Below, one piece after another: positions 55,197 through 64,000 of a stretch of 64,000 nucleotides of DNA. The position numbers and the translations under genes are program-made. The notes under the pieces were generated by a model that had not been told where the DNA came from, did no database searches, and worked only from the letters and a program-made list of their open reading frames with translations. The first letter of the stretch is position 1. Each line of letters opens with the position of its first letter. The DNA is taken from positions 66,452,707 through 66,516,706 of the forward strand of contig CM064420.1 of the NCBI GenBank assembly GCA_032690845.1, written 5' to 3'. Source of the stretch: Eleusine coracana subsp. coracana. Its lineage: Eukaryota; Streptophyta; Magnoliopsida; Poales; Poaceae.

Positions 55197-56122
55197 CTTG
55201 TAAACCCTGGCCGAAGCAGACAGAGGCGATAGAGGGACAACAGATCCGTGAGTTAGAGCCACCGGGGCTTGCCTCGTTAGAATAGATCTCTAGTTGAGTT
55301 TCAAGAACTATTGGTGTTAAGCATTGATCCGTCAAGGTAGGCCATCTCGACGGGGATGAATCTTACTCTATGTATCTCAAGGATGATTGAATATGTTCAT
55401 CTTGGTTTTGGTGATTTGTCTATCTTGATTCTATGATTATGCATGTGCTTATTTCAATTGCTTAATTCTAGGCTAAGTAAGTAGATATTATCTTGATCGT
55501 GGTAATCAGGATAGTATTCGGACATTGTATTGATTATGGTTGCTTGATGATGCTAGTAGTGTTGTTTAGTGGAGACAACACTAAGCCTGCGTAGCACTAT
55601 TGGATAGTTGAGTAGGGTAAGATACTCGCGTGATTAAGGGTTTCCTCTTGGCAGCGATAAATCGGGAGCCGCTCAGAAAGCAGGTGGTCTTATTCATTAT
55701 AGGTTTTCATTGATCCATGTAATTACGCATTATGATGCTATTTAATTAGACTTTCTAGTTACAATCTCACTAGTAGATACTTGGCTACTCACATAACAGC
55801 ATAGGCTTACAAGGCATCTGGCGCACTTTGGCTTAGATTCACTAGTGCGCCGATCGACTCAACCTATGCGCCGATCGGCGCAATGACAAATTTACTGTAT
55901 GGTGCACCTTTGCGCTGGCCAGTCTCCCCTCATGCAACCTGAACTCGACAGTCGCTTTGATTAGATCTTTTACTGTTAACTTTGTTTAATTACCCCTAAG
56001 GTCTCAGTGGATTCGATAAACCTTGGAATACCCAATTCAAGGGAAAAAGTGCTACAATCGTACACCGTCCTCTTACGGTATATAAGTGGGTGCGTAGTTA
56101 CGACCAACAAGCTACTATTTTC

Positions 56123-56140
56123 TGGTGCCGTTGCTGGGGA
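56123..56140 (+). other. Primer-binding site of Y (tRNA-Asp type)
   Basis: TGGTGCCGTTGCTGGGGA after the LTR; two transitions from the usual TGGCGCCGTTGCCGGGGA. Confidence 0.85.
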
Positions 56141-56246
56141 CCATAGCAGGTTTTTAAACATTTTTTGATGTATTAGTGTCTAGTCATTGTGCTTAATTTT
56201 ACTCGTATCTTTAGTATATATATTCTGTTAAGTGAAACTAACAAGT

Positions 56247-59200
56247 ATGGACGGTCCTAAGTCAAATAAACCCTCTAATTACACCGATAATCCAGAAAGA
56301 CTCTTTCACAAGAAGAGAACAATGGAGAAGAGAAGCAAGTCACTTGGAGATTTAGCTAGAGAAGCAGTCCACGTCACCCCTCAAGCACTATTCACAATAG
56401 AAGCCACAGTTCAAGATCAAGAAGAAGAGGAGATGACAGAGGTACCCATGGTTAATCGTCTCAAGCCTCAGTTGACTAATGTTGTCAAGACAAATTTCCA
56501 AGAAGTTCAAGATTAACTTCCGTATCAATTGGAGAGATATGTCAGAATAGTGGTGCAACAACCGTTCACAGATTCAGAAGATCCCAATCATTACTTGCAA
56601 CACTTTCTTGAGGTTTGTAGTACATTCAAGATAACGGGATTGATCGGAGATCAAGCACGTGTGCGGCTGTTCCCCTTCTCTCTAGTTGGACGCCCCAAGC
56701 AATGGTACAATGGATTGGGAAACCCAGTAAAGACGGTGTAGGACATGTTAACAGCTGAATTCTTGGCCAAATACTTCCCTCCTGGTAAGACTCAAGCTTT
56801 GAAGAATAAGATTCTTGGATTTACACAGAATGTTGATGAGAGCATTGGAGAAGAATGGGAGAGATACAATGAATATATGGATGCATGCCCTCATCATGGT
56901 CTGACGGTTGGAGAAGTTGTTGAGAAGTTCTACACAGGATTGAATTTTCTATCTTGTCAACACTTGGATGCTTCAGCTACAGGTTCATTCATGTCAAAAA
57001 CTCCCACCCAAGCTAAGGATTTGATCAAGTTGCTAGTTGAAAATCAATCGTGGAATGGTGAGAGAAGTTCAAGGAATCTGCAACCTTCAAAAGGAGTGGC
57101 GACGAGTGTTGATGGCCACTAAGTGCTCATTTTAGTCGTCACATATCTCGGTAAATAACGGAGAACTAACATGATCACCACATATAATGTTTCAAAATAA
57201 TGTAGTTCCACTTGTCCTTGGAGTTTACTTAGTGCAGGAGGAATCATCAATAATATGAGGTGCATCAAGGGGTAAAAGTGGCAAAGGATAATCAAAGAAT
57301 AATTCCTCACCTTGCCACATGGAGAAATAAGCCCACAAGACAAATACCTGACGAAATCTCCACGGAAGAACCCCACCAACAAGATCTGGAGGCCCACACT
57401 CACCAACCGACCAAGACCCAAGACCAGAGGCGCCACCCACTAGTCGGCTGACCTCCCTGGTCAGCCGACCCTGTGGTCGGCCCACTAGCCCACCTCCCTG
57501 GACCTACCATAATTCTACGCGCCTGGAACCGCCTCAGGACCCCTATAAAAGGAGGGGTAAACCCCCCTCACACACAACACACACCACACACCAATTTACA
57601 CATACTCCTCTTGTATTAGTAGTCCAAGGCAGTGGGAAATAGGCTAGAATAGCTCTCTTAGAGTTCCCAAGTCCCATTGGAGAGTTGGAGCTAGCTACTC
57701 CTCCCCTTCTTTGTAAGACGTTATTCCTTTTCAATAGAATTATCTTCCTCTTATGAATACCTTTATCATGTTCATGAAGTCTTGTTCATACAAGTATCCT
57801 TGTTCTTGCTTAGTAGTATACATGCTAGGGTTTATCGTATTGCCTCTTAGTGCAAGGTTCACATCCCATTTGGGTGCTCTAGTTGGATATTCTAGACCGA
57901 CTAGAGTTCTATTCAATGACATAGACATGGTGTCTAGGTTTGCGAGTAGCGTCGAATGTTGTGTGTCCGACGGACGAGAGGGGGCCGCGTGGGTAGTGAC
58001 AGCCCCGTCCGGTATTAGCATCCCTCCACGTTTGGCCACATTCGTAGGGCTCTTGGCGGGAGTCACCTGTGTAACAGGTGTAAGCCCGTGCTCCCTTCGT
58101 ATCTTGTTAGCGTGATCGGTAACCTTAGTACGTGTATATTATGTGCATAAACATAGGATAGGCCAACATGAGTAGGAAGTATAATAGGAACTAGATTTGT
58201 TCTTAGTCTTTTGTTTACTAGCCTTGCTACTAGTACAATTGTGAGGTAAAACATTATGTGTGTGTGTCAACTACCCAAATATCTTTATCTATCCTTACCC
58301 CTGTGATTTACTATTGTCTATTCACTCATGATCCATATAACCTATGAACATATTTAGTAACCTACACTTGGTACTTGCCTTCCCTTGGGAAAATATAAAT
58401 GACAACCTTCGGGAATACTCTAAGGTGAAATATTACAACGGTATACTCCGTGCGCTTGCGGATTATTCTATAATATTGTGGAGATACCTATACCACGTTG
58501 GTTGGTATTACTGTTAAGGGAACCTAGTGATGACGTTCAGGAATGCCACAAGCATTTCTAGCACCATTGCCATGGATAACTTTCAATGATGCTAAGCAAC
58601 GCCAACAAAGAGTGTGATTGAGAGGACTCATGAAGACTTGATTATAGATCGCCTCGACGCTATTCAAAGGAGGTTGGATACTAATCTTCATATCCCTAAG
58701 GAAGAGCCACTCAAGCTAGCAGAATCACACTCCACTTGTGGTGAGTATGGAGAATTTGGTCATGTACAGAAAGATTGCCCTGAGGAGATGAAGATGCTAG
58801 AATATATGAAGAATAGTAGATGGAAGCCCCAATATCAGCAGCAAAGGAGTTCTTTCTCTCCTAGTTCGTCCATGCAAAATTCTATCCCACTTCATCTCCA
58901 ATGTCATAAGTTCTTCCAAGCTCAAGAGAAGATCAACAAGGACAATCAAGCTAAATTCAAGGAGATTGATCATGTCTTTGAGGGAATTAATGACAAGGTG
59001 ATAGAAATTGGGAGCTCTAATGAGCAGATTTTGAAGCATACCAAGATATTGGAGCAACAGATGGGACAGTTATCGGAAGCCATTCAAGGCAACAATGGGG
59101 CTATTTCTGGCAATACAAAGTCTGCAGAGCAGTTGAAGGCAATAGCTACAAGGTCAGGAAAACAAACAAAAGATCTAGAGCACCCTGCAGGAGCAAAGAG

Positions 59201-59686
59201 GCCCCGCGCCGATCGGCGCATACCTGGCGCCGATCGGCGCGACAGTCCTGACGGCACCGATCGGCTCCCTAAAAGCACTGATTGGCGCGAGGAGGATGTT
59301 GACCTCCCTGGTCTGAAAATGGGCATGGAGACAGAGGAGCATGGCCCTACCACGTTCCTGGATACTCAACTGCTGACAAAGACAAAAAGAGCATGGCAAC
59401 ACGACGAGCAATTTGCAAGGTTCGTCGATATTATGAAGAAGCTTTACATCAATGTCCCTTTTGTTGATGCTATTCAAGTACCCACATATGCCATGTACAT
59501 TAAGGACATGATGCAAAACAAGAAGTCTCTAGTTTCTGAGAAGGTTGTGAAGGTTACTAAGGAGCTTACGACGGCAATCAATGACGTTGCACTTGAGAAG
59601 AAACTCAACCCTGGATCACCAAGCATCAAATGCATGATTGGACAAGGATATTTGATAGGTGCTTGTGCGATCTTGGAGCAAGTGTA
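56247..59686 (+). pseudogene. Athila-lineage gag (element Y), split by a solo LTR
   Basis: Start MDGPKSNKPSNYTDN at 56247. The gag core is HYLQHFLEVCSTFKITGL, FLAKYFPPGKTQALKNKI and ERYNEYMDACPHHGL, with stops near 56515 and 56740. At 57107-58607 a solo LTR of X interrupts it. Gag resumes at 58613 (ERTHEDLIIDRLDAI) with a damaged zinc knuckle (CGEYGEFGHVQKDC, second Cys lost), a coiled segment and a linker that encodes three Y palindromes (RPRADRRIPGADRRD, 59205-59268). It reaches FARFVDIMKKLYINVPFVDA, as X does. Confidence 0.87.
57107..58607 (+). repeat. Solo LTR of element X inside Y gag
   Basis: 1501 bp matching LTR X at 25921-27423 end to end (TGTTGATGGCC ... GCCAACA) with no internal X sequence. 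It is flanked by acgag (57102-57106) and aagag (58608-58612), a target duplication with one mismatch. Gag reads through when the insertion is ignored. Solo LTRs arise by recombination between the LTRs of a full element. TATA at 57544-57551. Confidence 0.92.
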
Positions 59687-60112
59687 AGTGTTATGCCCCG
59701 TCATATATTCACAAGTCTCAATTTGCCTGAATTGGAGCCTACTGGTATGTGTTTGGAGTTACCCAATCAATCGGTACGCTTCCTTGATGGAATTGCTGAG
59801 GATGTGCCTGTTCAAATTGGAGATCACATCATCCCTGTTGATTTTATTGTGCTTGATATGGATAAGAGGATGAGGACCCCATTGATCTTAGGCAGACCCT
59901 TCTTGAGGACAGCAAGAGCAAGTATTGATGTTGGGAGTGGTGAGATAGATATAAGTGTGACTCTTTACTCTTTCAAGTTTTGCCCAAAGGTAGAAGAGTG
60001 TCGTACTGTTGAGGAAGTGAAGAGATACAAGACACCATGGCAAAGTGGCATCGAGAGTAATTGGAGGGGATGTATGGATAGGTCATCCAAGCTACATGAA
60101 TCATGGAGATAA
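59687..60112 (+). pseudogene. Athila-lineage aspartic protease (element Y)
   Basis: RCLCDLGASVSVMPRHIF contains the active site and TPLILGRPFLRTARASIDV the C-terminal part. The frame is shifted relative to gag near 59650, so one indel lies just upstream. It ends at a normal stop at 60110-60112 and is otherwise open. As in X, no reverse transcriptase or integrase follows. Confidence 0.85.
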
Positions 60113-61405
60113 GAGTAATTGGAGGATTGATTGTTTGCGGGGAGGTCAAGCTCTTTGACCTCTAAATAACTAGAACGCTCTTGGGAGGCAACCCAATGAT
60201 CAGGGGATTTAGAAGTTGTTTAGTGCTTACGGGAGGGCAACCCATTTCACCTAATTAATTAGTGCTGACCGGGAGGGCAACCCAGTGTTTTTTAATATGC
60301 TTGATTATAATAAAGGCAATCTCCCAAATAAAAGAAATAGAAAAAGTGTGTGCTTAATTCTTGTGTGCTCTTGTGTTGTCTCTTTATTTGTGCAAAACTA
60401 TGTATATACATACTATAGACTAAAAATGCAGGAACAAAATAAAAAAGACCAAAAATAGGAAGGAAAAGTGCTTGCGCTGATCGGCGTATTATTGCCCAGG
60501 TCAGGACAAAAGGCTGACGACGCCCAAAATTGAAGAGGTGCTAAGAATCAACCAGCACAACGATTTTCAGAGACAGAGCTATTTTCAAGAAAATCTTTTT
60601 GAATTAATTTTTTTGTGCAAAATGGTTGCTAAATGACGCAGGAAAGGATGAAGAGCAACATCTAGCGAAGAAGCGAGGGGCCAGGAGCAAGAATGAACGT
60701 CGTGCCGATCAGCGCGAGTCAGCGCCATTCGACGCGGTCACCAGATAGGCTCCACTACGTATATCAATACTACAGGAACATTGGGAAAAGTGGAAAATTA
60801 GGTGAAAGAGATGAACACGAGGCATTAGCATCAGAGCCGGACTAAAAGACGAGGTGTAAGGGACTTGCGCCATTCGACACCCTACTACGCCGATTGGCGC
60901 AGGTACCCATGCGGTTCCCAAATGGGCGACAAAGACGGCAGGCATTGATTTTGAAGAACAAGTATGATTGCTATGTAGGTGTGCGGTGTAGAAGAGACAC
61001 GGAATTGACCAAAAGCTGAAAAAGAGATGGCGCCCTGATTGGTGCGGGCCCACGTCGATCGGCGTAGTCAACAAGATATCAGGATTCCATGTTGTTCCCC
61101 TGCCAACCAACATGATGTACCGGGAAGCGACATAAAGGACGAGAATCAAGCGCCACAGTTGTTAGAGCATCCAAAATTTCAATTGTGTCAAACGGCGCAC
61201 CTTCGCGTCGATCGGCGCGCTCTCAAATTTTGAAATTTCATGACGGGTCCTTCTCCTGGAAGTTTCCCACATTATAAAAGGGAGGCCAGGCGCCCCCAGT
61301 TCATCACACCATCCTGGTAATCTCTCCACCTTCCCCACTACCCACAATCTCGCACACGTTTCGCATTCCTCGCAGGTGGATCATCTCCGCTCCTCCGTCG
61401 GCAAG
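60113..61405. other. Y spacer with palindromes and internal promoter
   Basis: Non-coding. GGGAGGCAACCC is repeated three times at 60183-60285, and variants of the Y palindrome occur at 60474, 60703, 60721, 60868, 60887, 61031, 61052 and 61205. It ends with a TATA box and a C-rich leader into the ORF1-like gene. Confidence 0.7.
61273..61280 (+). promoter_or_regulatory. Internal TATA box upstream of the Y ORF1-like gene
   Basis: ATTATAAAAGGG at 126 nt before the ORF start, with a CATCACACCATCC initiator-like stretch about 35 nt downstream, is a better plant core promoter than most LTR copies here. Confidence 0.6.
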
Positions 61406-62956
61406 ATGGGCAAGAGGCTGCGCTAGGGAAGCAGTTCCGGCAGCAGCGGCGAGTCGAGCAGTGACTCCTCAGCGAGGGGGAGCTCCGGCGCTCACGATGA
61501 CATGTCAGTGGGTGATGCATCCACCGGCTCGGCGGCGACGGCCCACGAGACCCACACCCACCACTCTGTCCCCGACGCACCCCTTCCAATGGGGCGTGCT
61601 ACAAGGAGCCAAACGGCGGCAAGCTATGGGGTTCCCAGATCACCACCACCGCCGGCATTCATGCTGCACACGGTGGAGGAGGACTTCACCCTCCTGAGCA
61701 TAGAGGAATAGTAGCACTACCTCGCGGTGAGGGGAAGGTTCATCCCCAACTTCGACTTGGACGAGACCTTCCTCATCACGATCGGCATGTGGGAGAACAT
61801 AGGGAGGATGCTCAACAATCTCGGCTGGATGGACTTCCACCTCCTTCCCATGGACTACAACCTCAACGTCATCACCAAGGTTGCCTCTATGATGAGGCTT
61901 GGCACCGACGAAGTCGGCAACGAGGCCGTCAACTTTTGCGTCCGTGACATCAGCTACACGGTGACCATGGAGACGGCGGCTTTAGCCTTCGGCTTTGATG
62001 CCGACGCTGACATCGCTGGCATCTTGGGATGTGAGGAGTTGGATTCTTTTTGGAGGCGGCTCTCGTTCATGGAGGAGATGAAGCGCAGCAACATCCGCAA
62101 CCCGACCATTCAAGTCTTCCACCAGTGATTGGCGGCGCGCACAGGCGACAAGGTCGACTCCAGCAACATCACCGATGCGCACTTGCGGTGGCTCTACAAC
62201 GCCATCATGAGTCCGTCTCAATGCAACCCCATGTTGGTGATGGTGCGGGGTTGACTCGACAAGAGGGGCAAGGCGAGCAAGAAGTTGGCCTTCGGGGCCT
62301 ATCTTTAATGCCTAGCAGCCCTCGTCTATGACAGCGACAGACCAGGAGGGCGCAACAACAAGTGGGAGTGCGCAATGGAGATCGGCGATAATATGACTCG
62401 TGGTAATATTGTCACGGGAAGTGTTCGTGCCGGCTTCCATGTCGGCGGCACCAACGTAAGGCTCCCATGTGTGGAACTAGGGGTTTTCCTCCATCGCAAG
62501 CTGGAGGGAGGAAATTGGCTTGAGGAAGGTCTCCTGGAGGGGGGCTGAGTTCTCAAGGACCACCGTGGGCAGATTCGACAACCGGCGACATCTACAACAG
62601 TCGGCGGCGAGTGGGACTCCTGGAATTCATGCCAGGAGCCTCAGCAGTACCAGCCAGGGTGGAGCGATGCAGCGGGCAGTTCACAGCCCTCTGCGTTGAT
62701 CGGCGCTCCCCACTTCAGCGTGGGTATCGCCTACAGGTACCAAGGACGTGTACCCGTGGTGCCTCCTGTGCCCGGTGCAGACTTTTTTCTGCCCATGCAG
62801 GGGTACATCAACAACAACATGCACTACATCGAGCGCGTGGAGGATGCCACGTCCCAATGGAGAAACAACCACGAGGCGATGGTGGAGGAGTTTGAGCGAC
62901 TCAAGGCACGGTGCTATGGCTCCGATCAGCCACCGTCTCCACCTCCGTTTTACTAG
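61406..62956 (+). pseudogene. ATHILA ORF1-like protein (element Y)
   Basis: Starts MGKRLR with a TAG immediately after, then SSGSSGESSSDSSARGSSG, a Ser-rich N-terminus as in X. Core motifs are FIPNFDLDETFLITIGMWENI, LNNLGWMDFHLLPMDYNLNV, VNFCVRDISYTVTMETAALAFGF and DSFWRRLSF. A C-terminal coiled part ends in RVEDATSQWRNNHEAMVEEF and TAG at 62954-62956. Stops at about 61427, 61709, 62126, 62252 and 62546, with frame shifts, show decay. GC-rich codons differ sharply from the AT-rich surroundings. Confidence 0.72.
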
Positions 62957-64000
62957 AGTGCCTAGGAGTTGGCACATGTATCGGTTTCCTGGTTTGTGTT
63001 TTCTCTTTTTTTTGCAATCTTTTTCTTTATTTGCTTATGTGTGTGTGAGCAGGTTGAGAAACCATGTATCGGGTGTGTTTACTTTCATGCAAGTGTGTTA
63101 GTAGTGGTTTTATTTTTATGCAAGTGTGTGTAAAAATCGTCACCATGTATTCGAGTCTCGATCTTAATATAATGGTGGCGGTTATACTCTTTTAGGAGAA
63201 TTGAATTATTTATTTTTTCTTGAAAAGTGCTGATGTAGACCAAATAATGTTGAGCATTAAATAAAATTTCGATCTTACACTTAATGATTATTCGACAAAT
63301 ATGTCTTATGTGGAGCAATTTTGAGTACCCATGTGCTTTATTTGTATTGTCCAATTTATGATGATAACTTAGTACTAATCTTTTCATAGATAAATTTTCA
63401 TGTTGTGAACTTTGGAATTTATTCTTTTCAAGATCTGTACCTACAAATGCCATATGTTCAGCAATTCTTATGAACCTTCAATTTATAGATAAACATTAAA
63501 TTGATGGTTGAGTTCGATTAGGATTTAATTCTTTTTGGTATGAACTTTACTAAGATGGCAAATCTTTGTGTATCTTTTTCTAGCCTTGAATTACTCATGC
63601 AAAAATTCAGTTTTGCTAAGTATCCTACCATAAACCCAAAATATCTTGTTGAGTATCATTCCTTGATCACATCCTATATTTCTGGCTATATTTAATTCTT
63701 GAATAAATGTTGAAGCCAGACAAATCAAATACCAACAAATATTTGTAAATTCGGGTTGAGAGCCGATTGGCGCACCCTGAACCGATCGGCGCAGCAGAGA
63801 GCAAAATAAAAAAGGGAGAAACAAAAAGTGATAAAAACAGAAGAAAAAAAAGAGAAAGAGAAAAGCTCTGTTGTTTGCTAAGGGACTACCAAAATATTAA
63901 GTGTGGGGAGATGGTATATGACATGCTTATTCTTGAAATTCATTCTAATATAGCCATGAATCATTTCAACCATGTCCAATCTGATAATGGGAGTTCTTTT
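62957..64000. other. Y 3' non-coding region
   Basis: AT-rich; palindrome variants at 63761-63796 and the Athila-type AAGTGTGGGGAGATGG block at 63897-63915, which in related elements lies upstream of the PPT and 3' LTR. No gene seen. Confidence 0.6.

Larger units (their letters stand above)
54661..56109 (+). repeat. 5' LTR of Athila-lineage element Y
   Basis: 1449 bp, TGTTGGCACTTCCCAAGTGCTCC ... ACGACCAACA, followed 13 nt later by a tRNA-Asp-type PBS. The ends resemble LTR X (TGTTGAC..ACTAAGTGCTC / CCAACA). It contains four strong copies of the GCCGATCGGC palindrome family. TATA at 55189-55196. No 3' LTR in the window. Confidence 0.88.

Noticed and set aside
54876..63796. CRISPR-like array
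   Set aside because: The repeated unit is a short palindrome with irregular spacing of tens to thousands of bases in a plant retroelement; no array structure.

Overview
The window reads as intergenic heterochromatin of a plant, almost certainly a grass: about nine tenths of it is nested, decayed LTR retrotransposon sequence, accompanied by a Cassandra TRIM, a hAT non-autonomous element, a probable Helitron terminus, a LINE fragment and one intron-rich host-type gene. There are no rRNA or tRNA genes, no prokaryotic features and no undamaged autonomous element. The species cannot be named from the sequence alone. The grass assignment rests on the repeat families (Tat-lineage gypsy, Tekay-type chromovirus with 3.9 kb LTRs, Athila-lineage elements with gag-protease and ATHILA ORF1-like proteins) and on the CCHC/DUF4283-type gene.

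Left part (1-11158): the minus-strand internal region of a Ty1/copia element (1-2729) abuts a plus-strand 1.6 kb LTR (2730-4304). Next comes a Tat-lineage Ty3/gypsy body (4305 to about 9612) with gag, protease, reverse transcriptase, RNase H, a second archaeal-type RNase H and integrase. Its gag is split by a complete 770-bp Cassandra TRIM with a perfect target duplication. A minus-strand CCHC/DUF4283 pseudogene and a Helitron-like 3' end follow.

Middle-left (11159-20524): a minus-strand multi-exon gene joins a degenerate trypsin-like module, a plant-mobile-domain-like module and a C-terminal Ulp1/C48 cysteine-protease module. It is interrupted only in an intron, by a 731-bp hAT element, but carries several frameshifts. 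A LINE RNase H remnant lies beyond its 5' end.

Middle (20525-47496): element W (chromovirus 5' LTR plus gag) is inserted in the LINE remnant. A reverse-orientation LTR follows, then element X (Athila lineage: LTR, tRNA-Asp-type PBS, gag, protease, internal TATA box, ATHILA ORF1-like gene). X is interrupted by LTR copies of chromovirus V. V's gag-pol lies at 38164-42689, and both V LTRs are followed by the same X sequence, which points to a tandem duplication and recombination.

Right part (47497-64000): element Z is a short deletion derivative of a chromovirus whose two flanks belong to two different elements. A second Tat-lineage copy follows (51326-54660). The last 9.3 kb is Athila-lineage element Y (LTR, PBS, gag, protease, internal TATA, ORF1-like gene), whose gag is split by a solo LTR of X. 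Y is peppered with a 16-bp perfect palindrome and its variants.

The most unusual signals are the trypsin-like/mobile-domain/Ulp1 chimeric gene, the family-specific GC-rich palindromes of the retroelements, the shared RT-less layout with an internal promoter in X and Y, and an 84-nt exon-like cassette inside the V LTRs. Copy-to-copy comparison shows that the nonsense mutations are mostly C-to-T, as expected for old methylated DNA.
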